Positions 39,101 to 46,037 of a stretch of 64,000 bases of DNA are shown in pieces. The DNA is from Cryobacterium flavum (lineage in GTDB: Bacteria; Actinomycetota; Actinomycetes; Actinomycetales; Microbacteriaceae). A program made the position numbers and the translations under genes. Location of the stretch: contig NZ_FNIB01000001.1 in assembly GCF_900103805.1 (NCBI RefSeq), positions 372,001 through 436,000 of the forward strand. Direction: 5' to 3'. The notes beneath the pieces are model-generated. The model made no database searches. It saw only the letters and a program-made list of their open reading frames with translations, and was not told where the DNA came from. The stretch's first letter is position 1; the number at the start of each line of letters is the position of its first letter.

Positions 39101-39814
39101 TGGCAGTCCAGCCGCGCCAAGCTGCACCTCGGTGTCTCCGAGGGGTTCAGCTACCTCTATGAGCCCGACGCGGCGCTGGGCGAGCACATCGTCGGTATGT
39201 CGCTGAATGGTGTGGCCATCGCCCCGACCGACGTGTTCCGCGTGGCGGTGAACTCGTTCCTAGCCTCGGGCGGCGACAAATTCACGACCTTCGCCGCCGG
39301 AACCAGCGTCGCGGACACCGGCCAGGCCGATCTCGCCGCGACGGTCGCCTATTTCGAGAAGCACCCGCTCGTCGACCCGGCATCGCTCGGCCGCGCGGTA
39401 CTGGCCGGCACCGACTGGGCCAGCATCGACGTGGGTGACGCCGTCTTCACCCCGGGCGAGCGCGTCACCGTCACGGTCTCCGGGCTGAACCCCGGCCAGA
39501 AGGTCACCGGCACGCTCTACTCCGTGCCGGTGAACCTCGGCACCTTCGCGGCCAATGCTGCCGGAGTCGCAACGTTCTCCGCAGTGATTCCGGCGAGCAC
39601 GCCGGTCGGCGCGCACACGCTCGTGATCAGCTCGGTCGGCCTGGAGCCGATCAGCCTCGCGGTCACCGTTGTTGCAGCGGCGAGCACGAGCGGCCTGGGT
39701 GCTATCCCGGCACTCGGCGCGTCGCTGGCCCCGGCCGGCCTCGCCGCGCTGCTCCTGTTGCTCGGCGGCGGCCTCATCTTGGCCCGTCGCAAGCGCCAGG
39801 CCCTGCAGGCCTAG
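36107..39814 (+). CDS. surface-anchored choice-of-anchor I / 5'-nucleotidase fusion
   Basis: 1235 residues. A signal peptide (residues 1 to about 41, ending ASA) precedes a beta-propeller choice-of-anchor I domain (about 45-575). A metallophosphatase domain follows (about 585-880): the metal motifs are INDFHGRLEAN, SAGDNIGASTF, VGNHEFDAGWDD and SGHTHATYN. The 5'-nucleotidase C domain (about 900-1100) has NPGGVRTDLSYGENG and FLASGGDKFTTF. A short Ig-like domain and a C-terminal membrane helix with RRKRQ tail follow; no LPXTG is seen. It should hydrolyse extracellular nucleotides to release phosphate and nucleosides. ATG 36107 has AGGAGG at 36092-36097. An upstream PHO-box-like repeat suggests phosphate regulation. 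Confidence 0.88.
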   Translation: MSAFRRPARRRLPVAILAVTACAALAVAPLVSSAAPTASAAIVVAPVTASGTDPYFNLAPLGTYETGTFDASAAEIVTYHAASKRLFVVNAAQGAVDVLDIADPTTPVKEFSLSAAGTTIDGGSSLIPTGSTANSVAVRADGLGAMAIESPTKSDAGWLVFFDANATTATILGAVTVGALPDMVSISADGKYAVSANEGEPNDLFTVDPEGSVSVVTLPSTLTLPASSAVATADFHAYESEANGGTRTLDPDVRIFGPTPEAGFPVSRNLEPEYVAIDPNSLTAYVALQEANAVAVVDLVAAEVTEVRSLGFQDHGLPGNGIDASDKDSAVNIQTYPGLHGMYMPDGMNAYTAKDFSTGTDATYLVTANEGDAREWGSYVEGARAEDLTICATSDLFGKNNDAGMGRLNVTKENGYNTAGTCYEELYSFGSRSFSIWDTNGAQTFDSGEDFERITAAANPAYFNSNHSKSNFEGRSDDKGPEPENLAIGEIDGRTYAFIGLERVGGIMAYDITDPTDAKFVTYLNNRNFGVDATVDLSAAGDLGPEGVTFISAKESPTGEPMLAVGNEVSGTTTIFSINVIPTEIQVLGINDFHGRLEANARNQEAGAAVLAGAVAQLKAKNPNTLFVSAGDNIGASTFTSFSQQDEPTITALLAAGLDASVVGNHEFDAGWDDLEGRVRSSFGDPRYALGANVYLKGTTTPALDEYWVKEVDGVRVGFIGTVTAATASLVSPAGIADIEFGDQLEAANRVAAQLQDGNTTNGEADVIVLLTHEGGVGTDCAAIGDADTLYGDLIRDASANIDAILSGHTHATYNCSYPVTGWTDGLKRPVMQSGQYGMNLDQLKISVDPVTKSVVSMTSALVDLHNGTTGLYPADATVAQIVTDAAAQADIVGSVEVGAISADIKRAYNGVAEDRGSESSLGNLVADIQLWATSNSTFGGEPAEIAFMNPGGVRTDLSYGENGKVTYKEVATVQPFANTLVTMDLTGTQLRTVLEQQWQSSRAKLHLGVSEGFSYLYEPDAALGEHIVGMSLNGVAIAPTDVFRVAVNSFLASGGDKFTTFAAGTSVADTGQADLAATVAYFEKHPLVDPASLGRAVLAGTDWASIDVGDAVFTPGERVTVTVSGLNPGQKVTGTLYSVPVNLGTFAANAAGVATFSAVIPASTPVGAHTLVISSVGLEPISLAVTVVAAASTSGLGAIPALGASLAPAGLAALLLLLGGGLILARRKRQALQA

Positions 39815-39823
39815 CCTGTTCAG

Positions 39824-39858
39824 AACGGATGCCCCGGTGCTCGCGCCGGGCATCCGTT
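39824..39858 (+). terminator. hairpin terminator after the 5'-nucleotidase gene
   Basis: AACGGATGCCC pairs with GGGCATCCGTT, followed by a T. The stem carries the CGGATGCC word. Confidence 0.65.
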
Positions 39859-39919
39859 TGACTGGGCGGTCATGCGACGCGGCTGATCGCCGGGTGCAAT
39901 CCGAGGAGGGGTGGCGCGG

Positions 39920-40894
39920 TTACACCGGCGCGAGCGGCTCGAACGGGCGCGGCGGCTCCAACGGGTCGGATTCCGTGGGTTTGGCCACCTTGCTCACCGC
40001 CCGGTCGAGGGCTGCGCGCACGACGACCACGCCCGGCCGCTGCGCGCTCGACCGGCGCGCAGCCGAGAACAGGGTGCGGTGCGGGGTGCCCGGCAGGTCG
40101 TGCAGCTGAACGGCCGGCATGCGCCCGGCCCAGACCAGATCGGGCAGAATGCCCACCGCATTGCCCGATTCAATCAAGCGGATGTGCGCGATCAGGTCGG
40201 CGGTCTCAAACCGCACGTCCGGTTCGAAACCGGCCGAGCGGCAGAGCTGCGTGGCCCACTGCCGCGACGCTGTACCCACCGGCTCCATCACCCAGGGCAG
40301 GCCGGCGGTTTCCTCGAGGGTTGCCGCGCTGACCCGCCCTGCGCCGTCCCGGGAACTATCCGCGGGCGGCACGGCGAGCCGCAGCGCATCCGTTGCGAGG
40401 TTGATCCGGTCGAGGTCGGGCCAGTGCGCGCGGGTGTGGCCGGGATACTGCTCGGCCAGCACGAGGTCGAAGTCGCGCGCGGCCACCTCGAACAGGCCGC
40501 GCTCTGGCTCGCGCTCGGTCACTTCGACCCGTAGCGCCGGAAAGTCCTCGGCGAGAAAAGTGAGCGCCCGCGGAATGACGGCGAGGGCGGCAGACTGGAA
40601 CACGGCCACCCGCACGGTGCCCGACACCGTCGTGGTGCTGGCGCGCAGGTCGGCCTCTGCAAGTTCGAGCCGCTCCAGCAGGTGGGTGGTGTGCTCCACC
40701 AGAATCTCGGCCTGCGGGGTGAGCTGCACCCGCCGCCCCACTTTTTTCAGTAATACAACGCCGGCCTCTTTTTCGAGCAGCGCGAGCTGCTGCGACACCG
40801 CGGATGGGCTGTAGGCAAGGGCAGCGGCGACCCCGGCGAGGGTGCCGCGAATCTTCAGTTCGCGCAGCAGTCGGAGTCGCCGCACATCCAGCAT
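39920..40894 (-). CDS. LysR-family transcriptional regulator, divergent from putA
   Basis: 324 residues. The N-terminal helix-turn-helix LAYSPSAVSQQLALLEKEAGV (about residues 26-46) is followed by the LysR effector domain with VAVFQSAALAVIPRAL. ATG 40894 follows TAAGGG at 7 nt. It is divergent from putA across a 157-bp AT-rich region, a typical activator layout, so a role in proline-dependent putA control is inferred. The family is ArgP/IciA-like in general layout; the ligand is unknown. Confidence 0.85.
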   Translation of the reverse strand: MLDVRRLRLLRELKIRGTLAGVAAALAYSPSAVSQQLALLEKEAGVVLLKKVGRRVQLTPQAEILVEHTTHLLERLELAEADLRASTTTVSGTVRVAVFQSAALAVIPRALTFLAEDFPALRVEVTEREPERGLFEVAARDFDLVLAEQYPGHTRAHWPDLDRINLATDALRLAVPPADSSRDGAGRVSAATLEETAGLPWVMEPVGTASRQWATQLCRSAGFEPDVRFETADLIAHIRLIESGNAVGILPDLVWAGRMPAVQLHDLPGTPHRTLFSAARRSSAQRPGVVVVRAALDRAVSKVAKPTESDPLEPPRPFEPLAPV

Positions 40895-41038
40895 CCGCTG
40901 CCCCTTACACCCATCGAACGACCCAAAACCAAATCATTAGAAATTGTAACGAATATCATGCATAAACATTTGCTTTTGCTAAATATAGGCTGGCCTCAGA
41001 CTTGAATAACCAGAGCAACCCAACCGCGAACGAAAGAC

Positions 41039-41044
41039 TAGTCT
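41039..41044 (+). promoter_or_regulatory. -10 box of leaderless putA in an AT-rich region
   Basis: TAGTCT lies 7 nt before ATG 41052. The GTG at 41046 would start 1 nt after the box and is therefore unlikely. The 157-bp region from 40895 is clearly AT-richer than its surroundings and contains likely LysR binding sites (inverted T-N11-A type) near AATATCATGCATAAAC. Confidence 0.5.
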
Positions 41045-41051
41045 CGTGACC

Positions 41052-44000
41052 ATGACCAACGCCTCCACCCGCCCCGCCAACGAGGATTTCAGTTCGGAGG
41101 TCGTCGCTCTCGTCAAGAAATGGCTCGACGAAAGCGCCACCATCCCAGCGGATGCCGCGGCCGAACGGCTCGCCGGCGTGCTCAAGGACCCGAACGGCCT
41201 GGACTTCACGGTCGGCTTCGTTGACGGCGTCATGCGCCCCGAAGACAAGATGGTCGCCGGTTACAGCCTGCAGAAGATCGCCAAGAAGGCGCCCGGTTTT
41301 CTGCCGGTGCCCATGCGCGCGGCCATCGGCCTCGGTGGCATTCTCGGACCGGTGCTGCCCTGGGTCGTCATTCCCGCCGCCCGCACCGTGCTGCGCCAGA
41401 TGGTCGGCCACCTCGTCGTCGACGCCACGCCCGACAAGCTCGGTCCCGCGCTCGTGCACCTGAAAGAGGGCGGCAACCGCCTCAACATCAACCTGCTCGG
41501 TGAGTCTGTACTCGGCGAGAAAGAGGCGCTCGAACGCCTCGAAGGCACCAAGCGCATCCTCGAACGCCCCGACGTGGACTATGTCTCGATCAAGGTGTCC
41601 TCGATCGCCAGCCAGCTCTCGATGTGGGCCTTCGATGAGACCGTCGCCCGCGTGATCGAACGCCTGACGCCGCTGTTTGAATTCGCCGCGGCATCCGCTA
41701 CCCCGAAGTTCATCAACCTCGACATGGAGGAGTACCGCGACCTCGACCTCACCATCGCCGTGTTCGAGGGGCTGCTCGACCAGCCGCAGCTGGCCCAGCT
41801 CGAAGCCGGCATCGTGCTGCAGGCCTACCTGCCCGACGCGCTGAGTGCCATCCAGGGCCTCACCCACTGGGCGCAGAATCGCCGCGCGGCCGGCGGAGCC
41901 CCGATCAAGGTGCGCCTGGTCAAAGGCGCCAACCTCGCCATGGAGCATGTCGACTCCGCCGTACACGACTGGCCGCTCGCGACCTTCTCCACCAAGCAGC
42001 AGAGCGACACCAACTACAAGCGGGTGCTCAACTGGGCGCTCACCCCGCAGAACACGGATGCCGTCAAGCTCGGCATCGCCGGCCATAACCTGTTTGACGT
42101 GGCTTGGGCGCACCTGCTCAGCGTTGCCCGCGGCGTCGACGACAAGGTCGAGTTCGAGATGCTGCTCGGCATGGCCACCGGCCAGGCCCAGGCCGTGCGC
42201 AAGGACGTCGGACAGCTGCTGCTCTACACACCCGTCGTCGACCCCTCGCAGTTCGACGTGGCCATCAGCTACCTCATTCGCCGGCTCGAAGAGAATGCGA
42301 GCTCGGAGAACTTCATGTCGGCCGTGTTCGAGCTGACCAGCAACCCCGAGCTCTTCGACCGCGAGAAGGCTCGGTTCCAGGCCTCGCTCGACGCCCTCGA
42401 CGACCGGGTTCCCACCCCCAACCGCGTGCAGGACCGCTCCAGCAGCTACGACCGGGGTCGCCTGGCCGCCGCCACAACGGATGCCCGCAGCCAGCAAACC
42501 GAGACCGCCAGCGACGACGACCCGCAACTGACCGGCGTGCTGCTCGGCATCACCCGCGGCTCGGCGCCCACCCACTCGACCTTCCACAACGAGCCCGACA
42601 CCGACCCGTCGCTGCCCGCCAACCGGGCCTGGGGCCGACGGATTTTGGCCCGCGCCGATGCATCCGTTCTCGGAACCGAAACCATCGAGGCCGCCGCCGT
42701 TCCCGACGAGGCAGCGCTCAATCTGATCATCGACGGTGTGCTCGAGGCGGGAGCAGCCTGGGGGCAGAAGACCGGCGCCGAACGCGCCGCGGTACTGCAC
42801 CGCGCGGGCCTGGCGCTCGCTGCCAACCGAGATCGCCTGATCGAGGTCATGGCCAGCGAATGCGGCAAGACCATCACCGAGGGTGACGCCGAGGTGAGCG
42901 AAGCGGTGGACTTCGCCCACTACTACGCCGAACGTGCCAAGGATCTGGACCGAGTGCAGGGCGCCATCTTCGTTCCCTCGAAACTCATCGTGGTCACCCC
43001 GCCGTGGAACTTTCCCACCGCCATCCCGGCCGGCGGCATGCTCGCCGCCCTCGCCTCCGGTGCTGGCGTCGTCGTCAAGCCGGCCACGGTCGCCCAGCGC
43101 ACCGGTGCCGTCGTGGTCGAGGCCCTCTGGGAGGCCGGTATCCCGCGCGAACTCCTCGCTCTGGTCAACCTGCCCGACCGTGACCTCGGTGCCAAGCTCA
43201 TCGCGCACCCCGCAGTCAACCGGGTCATTCTCACCGGCGGCTACGAGACCGCCGAGCTGTTCCGCAGATTCCGCCACGACCTGCCCCTACTCGCCGAAAC
43301 CAGCGGCAAGAACGCCATCATCGTCACCCCGTCGGCCGACTTCGACCTGGCCGCCGCCGATGTCGTCAAGAGCGCCTTCGGCCACGCCGGCCAGAAGTGC
43401 TCGGCCGCGAGCCTGGTGATTCTGGTCGGATCGGTAGCGAAGTCCGAACGCTTTCTCGGCCAGCTGGTCGACGCCGCGACCTCGATCAAGGTCGGGCAGG
43501 CAAGCGATCCGGTCACCCAGATGGGCCCGATCATGTCGCCGGCCGACGGCAAACTACTGCACGCCCTGACCACGCTCGGCGCCGAAGAGAAGTGGCTGGT
43601 CGAACCGAAGCAGCTCGATGACACCGGCAAGCTCTGGTCGCCGGGCATTCGCACCGGCGTCGCGCCCGGATCGTACTTTCACCTCACCGAGTTCTTCGGC
43701 CCGGTGCTCGGCGTGATGCACGCGCGCAACCTAGAAGAAGCCATCCGCTTTCAGAACGCGGTCGACTTCGGCCTGACGACAGGGCTGCACTCGCTCGACG
43801 CCGACGAACTGGCCCTCTGGGTCGACACGATCGAAGCCGGCAACCTCTACGTCAACCGCGGCATCACCGGTGCTATCGTGCAGCGCCAGCCGTTCGGCGG
43901 CTGGAAGCGCTCAGCCGTGGGCGCCGGAACCAAGGCCGGCGGACCGAACTACCTGCTCGGCCTCGGCAGCTGGGTCAACGAGCCGGGCCGGAACAGCTCG

Positions 44001-44633
44001 ACGTTGCACCTGCGCGGCCTCGAACAGCGCGTCACCGACATCATCGAGGCCAGCCAGCCGTTTCTCGACTACGCCGACTTCGACGTGCTGCGCCGTTCGG
44101 CCGTGAGCGACGCTCTCGCCTGGCGCGAGGAATTCAACGTCGTGCGCGACGCGACCGACCTCAAGGTGGAGCGCAACCTGTTCCGCTACCGCGCGCTGCC
44201 GGTCACCGTGCGCCTGACCGAGAGCGGAACGCTCGCCCAGCTGCTGCGCGTGATCGCCGCCGCGACCCTGTCCACGTCGCGCTACGACGTGTCGAGCAGC
44301 GTTCCGGTGCCGCCGGGCGTGCGCAATATCCTCGCCCAGCGTGAGATCCCGGTGCTGGTCGAAACCGACGAGGAGTGGCTCGCTCGCGCTCGCTCGGGCG
44401 GGATCACGGCCAGCCGCGTGCGTCTCATCGGCAGTGACCCGGTGCTGGGCGCGCGAGTGGAAGCATCCGCTTTGGCCGAAGCGGTCAACGGCAGCCCCGA
44501 CATCGCGGTGTACTCGAACGCGGTCACCCAGGCCGGGCGCATCGAGGTGCTGCCGTTCCTGCGGGAACAGGCAATCTCGATCACCGCGCACCGCTTCGGC
44601 AACCCGAGCACGCTCTCCGACGGCGTGATCTAG
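41052..44633 (+). CDS. putA: bifunctional proline dehydrogenase / glutamate-semialdehyde dehydrogenase
   Basis: 1193 residues. The FAD-dependent proline dehydrogenase barrel occupies about residues 40-460 (VDYVSIKVSSIASQLS, KVRLVKGANLAMEH, SYLIRRLEENA). The aldehyde dehydrogenase domain is about 530-1010, with TPPWNFPTAIPAGG, the Glu in LLAETSGKNA and the catalytic Cys in FGHAGQKCSAAS. A C-terminal domain of about 180 residues follows. It oxidises proline to glutamate in two steps with substrate channelling. ATG 41052 fits a leaderless -10 better than GTG 41046. The Lrp/arginine genes further along also lead to glutamate semialdehyde. Confidence 0.93.
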   Translation: MTNASTRPANEDFSSEVVALVKKWLDESATIPADAAAERLAGVLKDPNGLDFTVGFVDGVMRPEDKMVAGYSLQKIAKKAPGFLPVPMRAAIGLGGILGPVLPWVVIPAARTVLRQMVGHLVVDATPDKLGPALVHLKEGGNRLNINLLGESVLGEKEALERLEGTKRILERPDVDYVSIKVSSIASQLSMWAFDETVARVIERLTPLFEFAAASATPKFINLDMEEYRDLDLTIAVFEGLLDQPQLAQLEAGIVLQAYLPDALSAIQGLTHWAQNRRAAGGAPIKVRLVKGANLAMEHVDSAVHDWPLATFSTKQQSDTNYKRVLNWALTPQNTDAVKLGIAGHNLFDVAWAHLLSVARGVDDKVEFEMLLGMATGQAQAVRKDVGQLLLYTPVVDPSQFDVAISYLIRRLEENASSENFMSAVFELTSNPELFDREKARFQASLDALDDRVPTPNRVQDRSSSYDRGRLAAATTDARSQQTETASDDDPQLTGVLLGITRGSAPTHSTFHNEPDTDPSLPANRAWGRRILARADASVLGTETIEAAAVPDEAALNLIIDGVLEAGAAWGQKTGAERAAVLHRAGLALAANRDRLIEVMASECGKTITEGDAEVSEAVDFAHYYAERAKDLDRVQGAIFVPSKLIVVTPPWNFPTAIPAGGMLAALASGAGVVVKPATVAQRTGAVVVEALWEAGIPRELLALVNLPDRDLGAKLIAHPAVNRVILTGGYETAELFRRFRHDLPLLAETSGKNAIIVTPSADFDLAAADVVKSAFGHAGQKCSAASLVILVGSVAKSERFLGQLVDAATSIKVGQASDPVTQMGPIMSPADGKLLHALTTLGAEEKWLVEPKQLDDTGKLWSPGIRTGVAPGSYFHLTEFFGPVLGVMHARNLEEAIRFQNAVDFGLTTGLHSLDADELALWVDTIEAGNLYVNRGITGAIVQRQPFGGWKRSAVGAGTKAGGPNYLLGLGSWVNEPGRNSSTLHLRGLEQRVTDIIEASQPFLDYADFDVLRRSAVSDALAWREEFNVVRDATDLKVERNLFRYRALPVTVRLTESGTLAQLLRVIAAATLSTSRYDVSSSVPVPPGVRNILAQREIPVLVETDEEWLARARSGGITASRVRLIGSDPVLGARVEASALAEAVNGSPDIAVYSNAVTQAGRIEVLPFLREQAISITAHRFGNPSTLSDGVI

Positions 44634-44649
44634 GCCGGTTACGGTTCGT

Positions 44650-44721
44650 AACCGCGGAGATTCCGGCCGGATCGCCTTCAATCGTGTGATTGGGGGGATC
44701 AGCGGCGAAATCTCCGCGGTT
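44650..44721 (+). terminator. long-stem inverted repeat after putA
   Basis: AACCGCGGAGATT (44650-44662) pairs with AATCTCCGCGGTT (44709-44721), enclosing 46 nt. A competing GGTTAC-GGTTC-GTAACC hairpin (44637-44653) shares bases. The remainder of 44634-44839 holds no gene apart from the oleA promoter region. Confidence 0.5.
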
Positions 44722-44799
44722 CTGCACGCATGGGCCCGAGAGGGCACACAGGCTACGTGCGGTTTACATACAGATTCGTGGGGCAGACTCTAACGGGCC

Positions 44800-44805
44800 G
44801 TATGA
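44800..44805 (+). promoter_or_regulatory. -10 box for the ole operon
   Basis: TATGAT lies 34 bp before the oleA start; the -35 element is unclear. Confidence 0.4.
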
Positions 44806-44839
44806 TTACCGCTGTCCACAATTCGACAGGGGTTCACGC

Positions 44840-45862
44840 TTGAACGGAAACGCGACGACGACGCACCGAAACGTCGCTCTGTTGTCGGTCGCGAGTCTCT
44901 TGGCGCCGCTCATCACGACGTCGGAAGAGATCGACCGACGTCTGAAGCCGGTGTTGACGCGCCTCAAACTGCCCACCGGGCTGCTCCAGCGGGTTGCCGG
45001 AGTGTATGAGCGCCGCAACTGGGGGCCGAACGAGACCTTCGACGACGCCGCGGTCAAGGCCGGCAAGATCGCCCTGCGCGAGGCCGGCATCAAGCCGAGC
45101 GACGTGGGCCTGCTCATCAATACCTCGGTCACGCGCAAGCACCTCGAACCCTCCGTCGCCGTGCGTATCCACCACGGACTTGGCTTGCCGTCGTCGGCGA
45201 TCAACTTCGACATCGCCAACGCCTGCCTCGGCTTCGTCAACGGCATGACGCTCGCCGCCCAGCTCATCGACAGCGGTCAGATCAAGTACGCCGTGATCAT
45301 CGACGGCGAGGACGCCGACGAGATCCAGACCAACACGATCGACCGCCTCGGGCGCCCCGGCATCAAGCGCAAAGACTTCATGAGTGAGTTCGCGAGCCTT
45401 ACCCTCGGTTCCGGCGCTGCCGCTGCCGTGCTCGGCCCAGCGGATGCCCACCCCGCCGGGCACCGCATCCTCGGCGGGGTCACCCGCGCGGCCACCCAGT
45501 TCAACGGACTGTGCGTCGGCAGCGTCGACGGCATGTTCACCGACGCCAAGGCGCTGCTCAAGGGCGGCATGGAACTGGTCGTCTCGGCCTGGACCGAGGC
45601 CAAGCGCGACTGGAGCTGGTCGAACATGGACCGCTACATCGTGCATCAGGTCTCGGACGTGCACACCAACGCGATCGTCAAGGCCACCGGCATGGACAAG
45701 GCGAAGGTGCCGCTGACCTATCCGACGCTTGGCAACGTCGGCCCGGCGTCGATTCCGATCACGCTCTCCCAGGAGGCGTCGAAGCTCAAACCGGGCAACC
45801 GGGTGCTCCTGATGGGTGTCGGCTCGGGCCTCAACACCGCCATGATGGAACTCGTCTGGTGA
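44840..45862 (+). CDS. oleA: OleA-type thiolase (acyl-CoA head-to-head condensing enzyme)
   Basis: 340 residues, close to Xanthomonas OleA (338). It condenses two fatty acyl-CoAs non-decarboxylatively to a 2-alkyl-3-ketoacyl product. The thiolase residues are Cys129 (DIANACLGF), His269 (IVHQVSDVH) and Asn299 (TLGNVGPAS). Glu103 in RKHLEPSVAV occupies the place of the OleA-specific glutamate donated to the partner subunit. The start is TTG 44840, with AGGGG upstream; no better start fits the homologues. The next genes encode OleB/OleC and OleD domains, which confirms olefin synthesis rather than FabH. Confidence 0.9.
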   Translation: MNGNATTTHRNVALLSVASLLAPLITTSEEIDRRLKPVLTRLKLPTGLLQRVAGVYERRNWGPNETFDDAAVKAGKIALREAGIKPSDVGLLINTSVTRKHLEPSVAVRIHHGLGLPSSAINFDIANACLGFVNGMTLAAQLIDSGQIKYAVIIDGEDADEIQTNTIDRLGRPGIKRKDFMSEFASLTLGSGAAAAVLGPADAHPAGHRILGGVTRAATQFNGLCVGSVDGMFTDAKALLKGGMELVVSAWTEAKRDWSWSNMDRYIVHQVSDVHTNAIVKATGMDKAKVPLTYPTLGNVGPASIPITLSQEASKLKPGNRVLLMGVGSGLNTAMMELVW

Positions 45863-45900
45863 GAGTCGCCGCCCGACACCACCCTCGCCTCCTGCGAGAT

Positions 45901-46017
45901 GCCAACTTCGGCCCCATGAACTGTGCAACCGCCCATGACATGCCACTTTCGGCCCCATGGAACGGCGCCAAGGGGCCGAAGTTGGCTTCTCGTGAAAACC
46001 AAGGGGCCGAAAGTGGC
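45901..46017. repeat. four crossing inverted-repeat units between oleA and oleBC
   Basis: Two forward units (45901-45915 GCCAACTTCGGCCCC; 45942-45956 GCCACTTTCGGCCCC) are followed by two exact reverse complements (45972-45986 of the first; 46003-46017 of the second). The first pairs with the third and the second with the fourth, so the perfect pairings cross. The oleBC ribosome site follows within 15 bp. A related unit lies at 8051. Confidence 0.85.
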
Positions 46018-46037
46018 TTCTCGGGCTCAAAAGGAGT

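Noticed and set aside
40956..43277. A 773-codon minus-strand frame opposite putA
   Set aside because: It lies fully antisense to a strongly conserved gene and arises from high-GC codon structure.
44840..45862. FabH (3-oxoacyl-ACP synthase III) of fatty acid synthesis
   Set aside because: OleB, OleC and OleD domains follow directly, and the OleA-type glutamate at position 103 is present.
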